Source of the DNA: a bacterium
GTDB lineage: Bacteria > Atribacterota > JS1 > SB-45 > 34-128
NCBI GenBank assembly: GCA_018903015.1
Contig: JAHIPR010000224.1
Location: forward strand, 1 to 13,910
Direction: 5' to 3'
DNA length: 13,910 nt
Both the position numbers and the translations under genes were made by a program. The notes under the pieces are model-generated. The model did not search any database. It saw nothing but the letters and a program-made list of their open reading frames with translations, and was not told the origin of the DNA. The first letter of the stretch is position 1. Each line of letters begins with the position of its first letter. Positions 7,523 through 13,747 of this stretch are shown here, piece by piece.

Positions 7523-7542
7523 ATATATAGAGGTGTGTATAA

Positions 7543-7791
7543 ATGAGTGGAATTAATATGATAAGAAAGAATATATGCTTTCCACATAATATATTAGAAG
7601 AAACGAAAAAAATAAGCAAGGAAATGAATATTAATTTTAGTTATTTAGTCCGAGAAGCTACGAAAGAATATATTGAAAAAGTAAAAATAGAAATATTAAA
7701 AAAAGAATTAATCGAACAATGTAAGGATACTGCAAAATTAAATCTTAAAATATGTGATGATTTTAAATATGCTGATGGAGAAAATATATAA
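7543..7791 (+). CDS. mazE: Ribbon-helix-helix antitoxin of a mazEF module
   Basis: An 82-residue antitoxin of the CopG/MetJ ribbon-helix-helix type, like the NdoAI (MazE) antitoxins of Gram-positive bacteria. Residues about 5-50 give the pattern of a short beta strand (RKNICFPHNI), then two helices (LEETKKISKEMNINFSYL and VREATKEYIEKVKIEI). The strand should enter the DNA major groove as a dimer. The charged C-terminal part (KELIEQCKDTAKLNLKICDDF) would wrap the toxin and cover its RNA site. AGAGGTG precedes the ATG by about 7 nt. The toxin follows after 6 nt and has little ribosome site of its own, so translation is likely coupled. Antitoxin identity rests on the fold pattern and on the clear MazF next door. 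Confidence 0.8.
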   Translation: MSGINMIRKNICFPHNILEETKKISKEMNINFSYLVREATKEYIEKVKIEILKKELIEQCKDTAKLNLKICDDFKYADGENI

Positions 7792-7797
7792 TAAAAA

Positions 7798-8193
7798 ATG
7801 GATATATTTAGAGGAGATATTGTATATGTAAATCTGAATCCCACAGAAGGTTCAGAAACCGGAAAAATAAGACCTTATTTGGTTATTCAAAACAATGTAC
7901 TTAATTCAGCTTCTCCCACTACTATTATACTTGTTATTACAAGTAGAGATCGGTTTAAAAAGAAATATCCAAGTCATGTATGGATTAATAAGGGTGAGAG
8001 TGGTTTAACAAAAGATAGTACTATACAATGTGAACAGATTAGAACTATAGACAAAAGTCGTATAATTAATAAGATAGGCTCTATAGATAATAGCTATTTA
8101 AAAAAAGTAGAAGAAGCTATTAAAATTACCCTTTCATTTGAAAAATATTTTCGATTGCAGAATGTCACAGGGACAGTTCTATTGACAATGTAA
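7798..8193 (+). CDS. mazF: MazF/PemK-type mRNA interferase toxin with 3' end altered by a repeat
   Basis: Sequence-specific endoribonuclease toxin that cuts mRNA when its antitoxin is lost. The N terminus FRGDIVYVNLNPTEGSETGK, then IRPYLVIQNN, is classic MazF. Arg25 and Thr48 (VITSR) fall exactly at the catalytic positions of Bacillus MazF, and CEQIRTIDKSRI is the conserved central block. Family members end soon after the last helix, here VEEAIKITLSFEKYF near residue 118. This protein continues with about 13 further residues (RLQNVTGTVLLTM) encoded by a REP-like sequence at 8161-8190, so its original stop has probably been replaced. The core is intact and the toxin may be active. No strong ribosome site precedes the ATG; coupling with the antitoxin is expected. 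Confidence 0.9.
   Translation: MDIFRGDIVYVNLNPTEGSETGKIRPYLVIQNNVLNSASPTTIILVITSRDRFKKKYPSHVWINKGESGLTKDSTIQCEQIRTIDKSRIINKIGSIDNSYLKKVEEAIKITLSFEKYFRLQNVTGTVLLTM
8161..8190 (+). repeat. Solo REP-like arm inside the mazF 3' end
   Basis: AATGTCACAGGGACAGTTCT followed by ATTGACAATG resembles the arms of REP-associated-transposase elements (a GGGACAGTTCT core and a terminal TTGACA). No inverted partner is visible in the window. It supplies the last codons and leads into the stop codon of mazF. Family assignment is from pattern memory. Confidence 0.4.
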
Positions 8194-8279
8194 AGCAGCG
8201 TATAAACCAGAATCGATTCAGTAATTGGATCTAAATCATGGTATCCGGTTGATGATATAGAAAATTTCTTATGAAAATG

Positions 8280-8306
8280 CTGGATTCCCTCTTCCGCGGG
8301 AATGAC
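8280..8306. repeat. REP-like short palindrome remnant
   Basis: CTGGATTCCC, TCTTCCGC, GGGAATGAC: a 6-bp stem (ATTCCC/GGGAAT) around a short loop. The wording is like the widespread bacterial intergenic repeat with CTGGATTCCCGC...GCGGGAATGAC, here with some decay. Confidence 0.45.
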
Positions 8307-8341
8307 AAAAGCCCTTTGTTTGTAAGGCTTTTAGCATTTTT
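8307..8341 (+). terminator. Possible intrinsic terminator after mazEF
   Basis: AAAAGCC (8307-8313) pairs with GGCTTTT (8326-8332) around a 12-nt loop; a run of six T follows at about 8337-8342, with AGCA between. The stem is short and the T run is offset, so efficiency is doubtful. Confidence 0.4.
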
Positions 8342-8444
8342 TACGTAATGTAAATTTACTGCTCTATAAAAATCTTTTATTTACAAGGCTTTCAGAAGGG
8401 GCAATTTTCCACAGTTTTCTGCATTTGGAAGTACTTTATGGAAA

Positions 8445-8472
8445 TGGGGTTAAGTTTTCACATTTGACACAA
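8445..8472 (+). repeat. Degenerate solo arm related to the 7113 element
   Basis: TGGGGTTAAGTTTTCACATT, then TGACAC: 18 of the first 25 bases match the left arm at 7113, most differences being transitions, and TGGGGT and TTGACA are kept at the same distance. No inverted partner is seen nearby. Confidence 0.4.
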
Positions 8473-8619
8473 AATATCAATTGCCTGATTTACCAATTTA
8501 CAGAAATTACAAAACCTGCTAAAATTAAAAAAATGTCTAATGGTGGTTATACTTAATATAATTTAGCCCAATAATGGGTGAACTCAAGGTTGATTTAAAA
8601 ACAAGTAGAAAGGGGAAGC

Positions 8620-9561
8620 ATGTCTAAAAAAATTAAAAGTGTATGTGTATATGGCATCGGAGGTGTCGGCGGGTATTTTGGCGGCAGAATAGCTCATGAA
8701 GTTAGCAATGGTGACCGTGCTATACAGGTCTATTTTATAGGCCGAGGGGAACATTTAGAAGCTATTCAGCAACACGGGTTGAATCTAATCACCGACAAAG
8801 AGGAATTTCTTTGCTTTCCGAATATCGCCACCGATAATATAAGACATATTCCTACCCCGGATTTATACTTACTATGTGTAAAAGGGTATGACTTGGATCA
8901 TGCTGCTGCATCAATTTCAAAAAATATATCCGCTGATACGATAATTCTCCCCTTGCTTAACGGAGTAGATATCTATGAGCGTATAAGGACCAGTTTAAAA
9001 AAAGCGATAGTCTCACTGGCCTGTGTCTATGTTTCCTCCAGTATTGAAAAACCCGGTACCATCAGACAAAAAGGTCTTGAAGGACATATCATATTTGGTA
9101 AAGACCCGAGATACTTAGGTTATAATTATGATTATCTTATTGAATTTTTTAATCAAATGGGGATTAGCAACACCTGGCATGATAATCCCTATCCTGCAAT
9201 ATGGGAAAAGTATATATTTATTACAGCGTTTAGTTTAATGACCGCCTATTCCGGAAAAACAATAGGAGAAGTACTCGCTGATGATAAGTTAAAGAGTATG
9301 ACGGAAAATATCATGAAAGAAGTTGTTTTAATCGGGAAAGCAAAAAATATAGATTTTGAGCAAGATATAGTAGAAAAAACTCTACAAAAAGTCCAGACCT
9401 TTCCCTACGAAACCAAGACTTCATTTCAAAGAGATTATGAAAAGGGAAACAGCAGACATGAAGGAGATATATTCGGAGGTACTTTAATCCGTCTGGCGAA
9501 AGAACATGATATCTCTATTCCCACAATTACAGAGGTGTATGGAGTTTTAATGGCACGATAA
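8620..9561 (+). CDS. Ketopantoate reductase-family (PanE/ApbA) oxidoreductase
   Basis: A 313-residue cytoplasmic NADPH-dependent reductase. PanE reduces 2-dehydropantoate to pantoate in coenzyme A synthesis. The N-terminal Rossmann site is YGIGGVGGYFGGRIA (G12-x-G14-x-x-G17), followed by the family positions Lys88 in CVKGYD and Asn114 in PLLNGVD. The C-terminal helical domain has the catalytic Lys197 in IWEKYIFITA and Glu281 in SRHEGDIFGG, placed like Lys176 and Glu256 of the E. coli enzyme. Length is normal. AAAGGGGAAG precedes the ATG. No other pantothenate gene is nearby; the partner is a C_GCAxxG_C_C protein 36 nt downstream. Many PanE homologues outside pan operons have unknown 2-keto acid substrates, so the specific reaction is less certain than the family. 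Confidence 0.87.
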   Translation: MSKKIKSVCVYGIGGVGGYFGGRIAHEVSNGDRAIQVYFIGRGEHLEAIQQHGLNLITDKEEFLCFPNIATDNIRHIPTPDLYLLCVKGYDLDHAAASISKNISADTIILPLLNGVDIYERIRTSLKKAIVSLACVYVSSSIEKPGTIRQKGLEGHIIFGKDPRYLGYNYDYLIEFFNQMGISNTWHDNPYPAIWEKYIFITAFSLMTAYSGKTIGEVLADDKLKSMTENIMKEVVLIGKAKNIDFEQDIVEKTLQKVQTFPYETKTSFQRDYEKGNSRHEGDIFGGTLIRLAKEHDISIPTITEVYGVLMAR

Positions 9562-9597
9562 AATTTGAGTGTTTCTTACTTCAGGAGGAAGAAATAA

Positions 9598-10014
9598 ATG
9601 TTGCAAGAATTAATCCAGGGCGGGTATGGAATTGACGAAGATCTAAATTGTGCAGAAACTATTTTATATGGTGCTAATCAGGTTTATCATCTTAACCTAA
9701 ACCCGGATTCTCTGAAACTGGCGGCTGCCTTTGGCGGGGGAATGGCTATCGAAAGTGTCTGTGGTGTGTTGACAGCATCCCTTATGATTTTAGGGAAGCT
9801 CTTTGTTCCAGATATTGCTCACAAATATCCGGAAATTAAAGAATTAAGTAAAGAATTATTTGATACTTTTGAAAAAGAAATGGGTGATATTCTATGTAAA
9901 CCATTAAAGGATAATTACCGAACAGAAGAGAAAAAATGTAGAGAGGTTATTTTGAAAGCAGCGGAAATATTGGATAAGATAGTTATTAGAGAACTGAATA
10001 AAAGGGAACACTAA
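9598..10014 (+). CDS. C_GCAxxG_C_C-family redox protein
   Basis: A small 138-residue protein of the C_GCAxxG_C_C family (PF09719/TIGR01909 type), putative redox-active or metal-binding proteins of unknown function frequent in anaerobes. The four named cysteines are at Cys18 (DLNCAETIL), Cys55 (ESVCGVLTASLMILG), Cys100 (ILCKPL) and Cys114 (EEKKCREVI). The block LAAAFGGGMAIESVCGVLTA is the usual glycine-rich core, although the family's GCAxxG here reads GVLTAS-like after Cys55, so this cysteine motif is a variant. AGGAGG lies 11 nt before the ATG. It follows the PanE-like gene by 36 nt and probably shares its transcript. It ends 6 nt from the convergent iron-sulfur gene. Confidence 0.85.
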   Translation: MLQELIQGGYGIDEDLNCAETILYGANQVYHLNLNPDSLKLAAAFGGGMAIESVCGVLTASLMILGKLFVPDIAHKYPEIKELSKELFDTFEKEMGDILCKPLKDNYRTEEKKCREVILKAAEILDKIVIRELNKREH

Positions 10015-10020
10015 TTAATT

Positions 10021-11295
10021 TTATATTCTCTCAAAAAGTTTTTCAAGGTATATTGATTTCATTTGTTTGCTGGCCATCATTTGTTTTATAGGGGGCAGTT
10101 TCAGAATAACTGCAAGAACGGCTGCCATCGCCCTGTGGCTGCCAAAGGCTTGATTGTCAAATATCAGTTCCTGCAGTTTCCCCTTCTCTATTGCCATTAA
10201 AACAATCCGGTGGACTGAATTGACTGGTGTTATAACCTGCTCCTTACATCTTTCAAGTGTAATACTTTTATTGGAACATGCCTTAACACAGATCCCGCAT
10301 CCCAGGCATATCTCTTCATTTTTTTTGACTTTTTTAGAATTGTTGTTTGTTCCATCATCATTCGAAACCCACTCTATGGCTTCAATAGGACATGTCTTGA
10401 CGCATTTTCCACAACCGGTGCAGTTATCTTCATTAATTTTTGGAATAAATGAAGTAGTCTGGACCGGATGGAGCATCCCGAATCTTTTTGCTGTTACCAG
10501 GAATTCGCAGCAACAACCACAGCAGTTGCATATAAAACTGACCTTATTTCTGACATTTTCCCCGCACTGGACAAGATTATATTCATAGGCTTGATGCAGC
10601 AATTCCATGCATTCCGGGACTCCTACCTTTCTGGCATAACCATGTCTTACCAAAGATTTGGCGACATGGTTGAAAGTCATACAGATATCCATGGGGGCAT
10701 CACATGCTTTTCCCAAATGCTCCCTTTTATGACGGCAATAACACATACTGATTCCGATAGATGATGCGGCTTCTATAATATGACTTGCCTTTTCATAATC
10801 CAGGATGGAAACCAGGTTGTCATTGGAGAGGACTTCCTCTTGCACAAAAGTTCTTCCCATTTTTGTCTCACTATCTAAAAATAAATCCTTAATAAAATCC
10901 TCTTCAATGTTTAAGTATTGATGAAAGAGTTCAGAAAGAAGCTTTTGATCCAGATCCTGTCTGGTTCTCATAAGGGAGAATTCAAAGAATCCTGCCATTG
11001 GTGGTGGAAGGACATATTTTTTAATTCCGTTATGTTCGGAATCCAGGAGGATTGCTCTGCCGGCTAATTCATCCAATACTTTTTCGGTATTGACTGCACC
11101 TAATTTCCATATTCGACCGGCTGTTTTAATGGTGAAAGGTTTTATGGGAAGTTGAGAAACCAGTTCCGCTTCCTTTTCATTGAAAAGGATACTTAATATC
11201 TTGGACAGTGTCTCAGAAGGAGGAGCTCCCTGGGGAAATTTATTTAGCCTTTCTTCTAGTTTTTTGTAAGCCGATTTTCCCACCATATGTGACAT
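10021..11295 (-). CDS. Winged-helix / dicluster 4Fe-4S protein with Cys-rich central region
   Basis: A 424-residue soluble iron-sulfur protein. Residues about 25-95 look like a winged-helix domain (LSKILSILFNEKEAELVSQL, then IKTAGRIWKLGAVNTEKVLD and RAILLDSEHNGIKKYVLPPP). The middle carries MCYCRHKREHLGKACDAPMD (Cys185, 187, 198, then 205), then the dense ICNCCGCCCEF block (Cys256-263). Two ferredoxin motifs follow: CTGCGKCVKTCP (Cys292-302) and CLGCGICVKACS (Cys330-340), which should bind two 4Fe-4S clusters. The C terminus is helical. I recognise a conserved (4Fe-4S)-binding protein type of anaerobes but no assigned reaction; a redox-sensing or electron-transfer role is inference. Start ATG follows AGGTG; the in-frame ATG three codons later is less well placed. 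Transcribed alone, convergent with the preceding pair. Confidence 0.85.
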   Translation of the reverse strand: MSHMVGKSAYKKLEERLNKFPQGAPPSETLSKILSILFNEKEAELVSQLPIKPFTIKTAGRIWKLGAVNTEKVLDELAGRAILLDSEHNGIKKYVLPPPMAGFFEFSLMRTRQDLDQKLLSELFHQYLNIEEDFIKDLFLDSETKMGRTFVQEEVLSNDNLVSILDYEKASHIIEAASSIGISMCYCRHKREHLGKACDAPMDICMTFNHVAKSLVRHGYARKVGVPECMELLHQAYEYNLVQCGENVRNKVSFICNCCGCCCEFLVTAKRFGMLHPVQTTSFIPKINEDNCTGCGKCVKTCPIEAIEWVSNDDGTNNNSKKVKKNEEICLGCGICVKACSNKSITLERCKEQVITPVNSVHRIVLMAIEKGKLQELIFDNQAFGSHRAMAAVLAVILKLPPIKQMMASKQMKSIYLEKLFERI

Positions 11296-11327
11296 TATTT
11301 ACACCTGCCCAAAGATTGTTTTTTTAT

Positions 11328-11356
11328 ATTCTATCATAAAGCTTCTATTTTAAGAA
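11328..11356 (-). promoter_or_regulatory. Sigma-A-type promoter of the iron-sulfur gene
   Basis: On the minus strand TTCTTA (11356-11351), 17 nt, TAGAAT (11333-11328). The -10 is one base from consensus and the -35 two. The leader would be about 25 nt long, ending in the AGGTG ribosome site. Confidence 0.5.
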
Positions 11357-11411
11357 AGGAGTATAAATTTAAATAACATGAAACTCTTTATTTGCAAGGG
11401 TTTCAAAACCC

Positions 11412-11437
11412 AAAGGGCACGGCACGCCGTGCCCTTT
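11412..11437. repeat. Perfect 12-bp GC-rich hairpin
   Basis: AAAGGGCACGGC, AC, GCCGTGCCCTTT: a perfect inverted repeat with a 2-bp centre in AT-rich surroundings, directly abutting the stem GGGTTT/AAACCC. On the plus strand only TTTAATT follows, so it is a poor terminator that way; a dispersed palindromic repeat is more likely. Confidence 0.65.
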
Positions 11438-11506
11438 AATTAAAAAATTGAAAGATGAAAAGATAGAAAAAGAGGAATTAAAAAATACAGCAGCAACAGC
11501 AGCAGG

Positions 11507-11540
11507 AGAAAAATTCCACCAGGGTAGTGGAAATTTTTCT
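11507..11540. repeat. Bulged inverted repeat (RNA hairpin candidate)
   Basis: AGAAAAATTCCAC (11507-11519) pairs with GTGGAAATTTTTCT (11527-11540), with one bulged A and a 7-nt loop. With the next stem it forms a pair of hairpins that may be the 3' region of a transcript. Confidence 0.45.
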
Positions 11541-11552
11541 AAGGAGAGTACT

Positions 11553-11592
11553 GAAAAAGGGAGCGATGAGGAAACAGATTGCTCTCTTTTTT
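11553..11592. terminator. Bidirectional terminator-like stem-loop
   Basis: GAAAAAGGGAGC (11553-11564), a 16-nt loop, GCTCTCTTTTTT (11581-11592), with one G-T or C-A mismatch in the stem. T runs exist on both strands. It lies 34 nt beyond the stop of the minus-strand gene remnant, whose terminator it may have been; on the plus strand it would end any RNA begun upstream. Confidence 0.5.
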
Positions 11593-11625
11593 AAAGATGG
11601 ATATCATTTGTATGTATAGTCTTGA

Positions 11626-11868
11626 TTACACAATTTCTATCTCGACATGTTCTCCTTTTTCTTCATCCACTATATCTACAATTTTACCGGTAAAATTTGG
11701 ATCATTCATCGCCTTATTAAGTTCTTCCATATCGATTGGTATCTCGTTTCCTTCTACATTAACCGTTTTCTTTCCCATCTTACTGGCGAGATTTAATCCC
11801 CAATTAATTAACCAAGTAACTAACTGGCTAACTAATTTTCTACTCGATTTTAATAGTTTTCTTGCAAT
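11626..11868 (-). pseudogene. Remnant of a SHOCT-like-domain protein, C-terminal part
   Basis: The minus frame is open without an ordinary start codon until ATG 11778-11776, which would give only 50 residues and has no ribosome site. The translation around that Met reads VSQLVTWLINWGLNLASKMG, then NEIPIDMEELNKAMNDPNFT, GKIVDIVDEEKGEHVEIEIV. It resembles the C-terminal half of bacterial SHOCT-like/DUF4097-associated proteins, which run from a strand of the type VNIRIPLSLV to GKIVDVEDEEDGEHVEI. Those proteins also have an N-terminal helical segment with an EEGKI(T/S)xEEA-type motif, and I find no trace of it upstream, where the exporter gene begins. So it is most likely a 5'-truncated gene; a free-standing 50-residue protein is possible. 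Family call is from memory of the pattern. Confidence 0.5.
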
Positions 11869-11950
11869 TAAATATTTATTTACGTAGAATGAATATATTA
11901 ATTGGCAGGATAAATAATTTGTTAGCTTGAAAGTCTGAAGGAGATATAGT

Positions 11951-12892
11951 TTGAAAATATCTGTTTCTCAAGAGAATTTAAATACTATATTTGGAATATT
12001 GGCCATATTATTTTGGGGGACTACTATTGCCTTTTCCCGAAGCCTAACAGAGCAGTTAGGACCTTTAACCGCTGCTTCCTGGATATATATGCTGAGCGGT
12101 ATCTGGGGTTGTATCTACTTAATTAATAAACCGGAAGAAATTAAAAAAACCTTCCAGCTGCCTATTTTATATTTAATAGGTTGTGGAACTTTATTTATTT
12201 TTTATATGGTCTGTCTTTATTTGGCGGTGGGATTAGCTTTTAGCCGCGAACAGGTCATTGAAGTAAGTATTATTAATTATCTCTGGCCCGGCTTAACTCT
12301 GATATTTTCCCTTCCTATTCTGCATAAGAAAGGGAAAATAATTTTAATTCCCGGTATAGTAATTGCCTTTGCTGGATTTTACCTGGCTACAGTGCAAAGT
12401 GGAATGTTTTCCTGGGAGGTATTCAAAGGAAATTTCCAAGTAAGTTATCTTCCTTATTTATTAGCCTTTATGGCTGCCATTACCTGGGGGCTCTATTCTA
12501 ATTTAGTTCGCCGCTGGGCCGGTCATACTGAGGGTGGGGCTGTCCCCCTCTTTCTTTTGGCTACCGGATTAGTCTTAACCACAATAAGGTTTATGTTTCC
12601 AGAAGAATCTTACTGGACACCACATGTGATAGTAGAGCTTTTATATATGTCTGTCTTTCCCACTTTTTTAGCTTATACTTTCTGGGATAGGGCTATGCGG
12701 AAAGGTAAAATTATTCTGGTTGTCTCTCTTTCCTATTTTACTCCTCTACTTTCTATCGTTATCAGTTCTTTGTATCTTCAGGTAGCAGTTAAAGCCAATC
12801 TCTGGATAGCCTGTGGTTTGGTTATTGCGGGAGCCATTATTTGCAAATTTTCTATTATTGATAAAACCCAAAAAGAATCTGCCTTTAAATAA
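11951..12892 (+). CDS. DMT-superfamily exporter, YddG-like (EamA domains)
   Basis: Integral membrane protein of 313 residues with about ten hydrophobic helices in two EamA repeats. It resembles E. coli YddG, an exporter of aromatic amino acids: IFGILAILFWGTTIAFSRSL, then TEQLGPLTAASWIYMLSG in the first helices, REQVIEVSIINYLWPGLTLI near residues 98-117, and a second repeat with AFMAAITWGLYSNLVRRWAG and SLSYFTPLLSIVISSLYLQV. The blocks EVSIINYLWP and SYFTPLLS occupy the positions of EVGMVNYLWP and SYFTPVLS in YddG. The start is TTG with AAGGAG 7 nt upstream. It is monocistronic as far as visible. Substrate cannot be read from sequence; amino acids or related metabolites are the family expectation. 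Confidence 0.88.
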   Translation: MKISVSQENLNTIFGILAILFWGTTIAFSRSLTEQLGPLTAASWIYMLSGIWGCIYLINKPEEIKKTFQLPILYLIGCGTLFIFYMVCLYLAVGLAFSREQVIEVSIINYLWPGLTLIFSLPILHKKGKIILIPGIVIAFAGFYLATVQSGMFSWEVFKGNFQVSYLPYLLAFMAAITWGLYSNLVRRWAGHTEGGAVPLFLLATGLVLTTIRFMFPEESYWTPHVIVELLYMSVFPTFLAYTFWDRAMRKGKIILVVSLSYFTPLLSIVISSLYLQVAVKANLWIACGLVIAGAIICKFSIIDKTQKESAFK

Positions 12893-12911
12893 AATTAAGT
12901 TAAATTAAGTT
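12892..12911 (+). repeat. Short tandem repeat after the exporter gene
   Basis: Two perfect copies of AAATTAAGTT in tandem, beginning at the last base of the exporter stop codon, followed by AAC. Likely low-complexity. Confidence 0.5.
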
Positions 12912-12956
12912 AACTTTCCTATCCATAGCGCTATCTGTTAGATTTTTTTGAAAAAA

Positions 12957-12983
12957 GAAGGGTTTTAAAATATTATGGAGTAT
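12957..12983 (+). promoter_or_regulatory. Sigma-H-like promoter (copy 4)
   Basis: GAAGGGTTT (12957-12965), 11 nt, GGAGTAT (12977-12983): one mismatch in each half to RnAGGAWWW and RnnGAAT. It lies 40 nt before the aldolase start and resembles copies 1 and 2 over a longer stretch. Confidence 0.4.
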
Positions 12984-13023
12984 ATAAATATAATAAGGAA
13001 AAATAAAAATATGAGGAGTAGAT

Positions 13024-13680
13024 ATGGAAGCAAAAATATCCGAAAAGTTTAAAAAATTGATAATCGATACAGGAAGAGAACTATATAAGCAGAATTTAAC
13101 CATAGGGACCTGGGGGAATATTAGTATTTTGGATTCTGAAACAAGCCTGATTTATATTAAGCCAAGCGGTATGGATTATAATGAAATTAACCTCGAGGAT
13201 ATCATTGTGGTTGATAAGAAAGGAAAAACAATTGAGGGGTTTAGGAAGCCCTCTATTGAGATGCCCATGCATCTTTCTATATATAATGCCAGGAAGGATG
13301 TAGGTGCCATAGTGCACTATCACCCTATTTATTCGAGCGTGTTAGCAGTAACCGGCTTCAGTCTTCCGGGAATTTGTGAGGATTTTGTCCAGATAGTGGG
13401 AGAAAAAGTTTTATGTGCGAAATATGCTTTACCCGGTTCAGATGAGTTAGCCGAGAACGCAGTTGCCAGTTTAGGAAATAGAAATGCAGTTTTTCTTCTA
13501 AATCACGGGACTCTCTGCGTGGGGAAAGATATGAAAGAGACGATGAAGATTTGCTACGTGGTTGAAAAAACAGCTCATATTTATATTTTAAGTAAAAGCG
13601 TTGGTAAGTGTAGAATAATACCCGAAGAAGATATTAAAATAATGCAAGATTTCACCAAAAATTCTTATGGAAAACAGTAA
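13024..13680 (+). CDS. Class II aldolase (L-fuculose-phosphate aldolase / AraD-like)
   Basis: A zinc-dependent class II aldolase/adducin-head protein of 218 residues, the usual length for FucA-type enzymes. These cleave or epimerise sugar phosphates, for example L-fuculose-1-phosphate to DHAP and lactaldehyde. Visible signature blocks are IGTWGNIS (27-34) and IKPSGMDY (45-52) for phosphate binding, IEMPMHLSIY with the catalytic acid/base Glu79, VHYHP with zinc ligands His98 and His100, and LLNHGTL with the third zinc histidine His161. The start ATG follows GAGGAG by 7 nt. Other members of the family act on ribulose phosphate, rhamnulose phosphate or methylthioribulose phosphate, and no sugar-pathway neighbour is present to choose among them. 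A putative signalling gene follows 67 nt later. Confidence 0.9.
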   Translation: MEAKISEKFKKLIIDTGRELYKQNLTIGTWGNISILDSETSLIYIKPSGMDYNEINLEDIIVVDKKGKTIEGFRKPSIEMPMHLSIYNARKDVGAIVHYHPIYSSVLAVTGFSLPGICEDFVQIVGEKVLCAKYALPGSDELAENAVASLGNRNAVFLLNHGTLCVGKDMKETMKICYVVEKTAHIYILSKSVGKCRIIPEEDIKIMQDFTKNSYGKQ

Positions 13681-13747
13681 AACAAGTTAAGGTAATAATT
13701 TAAAAAGAAGAATAAAATTATTTTTTGATTTTTAGAGGATGGACAAT

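Larger units (their letters stand above)
7109..7542. other. Gene-free stretch with a hairpin element and the mazEF promoter
   Basis: The left part carries the 81-bp inverted-repeat element (7113-7193). The right end carries a sigma-A promoter and an AT-rich palindrome for mazEF. Between about 7200 and 7480 I see no convincing gene, only a 26-codon minus-strand reading frame (about 7390-7470, MEVYTERMRSALNFEDLKNK...) that may be decayed coding DNA. Confidence 0.5.
8194..8619. other. Gene-free stretch of repeat remnants
   Basis: I find no coding sequence. It holds a short GC-rich inverted repeat (8280-8306), a terminator-like stem (8307-8341), two copies of a CTTT-TTT-AAGGCTTT sequence (8314-8332, 8374-8395), a degenerate TGGGGT arm (8445-8472) and, near 8557, a TATAAT that may serve the next gene although its -35 (TGTCTA) is poor. 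Confidence 0.5.
11296..11950. other. Long stretch without an intact gene
   Basis: It holds the promoter of the iron-sulfur gene, a copy of the CTTTATTT-AAGG-TTTC repeat (11386-11404), a stem GGGTTT/AAACCC (11398-11411), a GC-rich 12-bp hairpin (11412-11437), a bulged hairpin (11507-11540), a terminator-like stem (11553-11592), the gene remnant at 11626-11868 and the ribosome site AAGGAG of the exporter (11938-11943). A 48-codon plus-strand frame (TTG 11448 to TAA 11594) has plausible composition but no ribosome site. Confidence 0.55.

Noticed and set aside
11500..11592. Possible T-box or riboswitch leader for the YddG-like exporter
   Set aside because: The AGGGTAGTGG stretch only faintly recalls the T-box core, no specifier or known aptamer core is present, and the exporter starts about 360 nt downstream of the T run.
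11448..11594. 48-codon plus-strand frame from TTG, ending in the terminator-like stem
   Set aside because: No ribosome site; hairpin arms dictate much of its sequence, so it is better explained as structured non-coding DNA.
11579..11887. 102-codon plus-strand open frame
   Set aside because: It is the antisense of the SHOCT-like remnant on the minus strand, which has the recognisable protein pattern; the plus frame is Ser/Ile/Phe-rich and has no ribosome site.
12925..12934. ATAGCGCTAT palindrome before the aldolase gene
   Set aside because: A 10-bp palindrome without other copies or promoter overlap is expected by chance in a window of this size.
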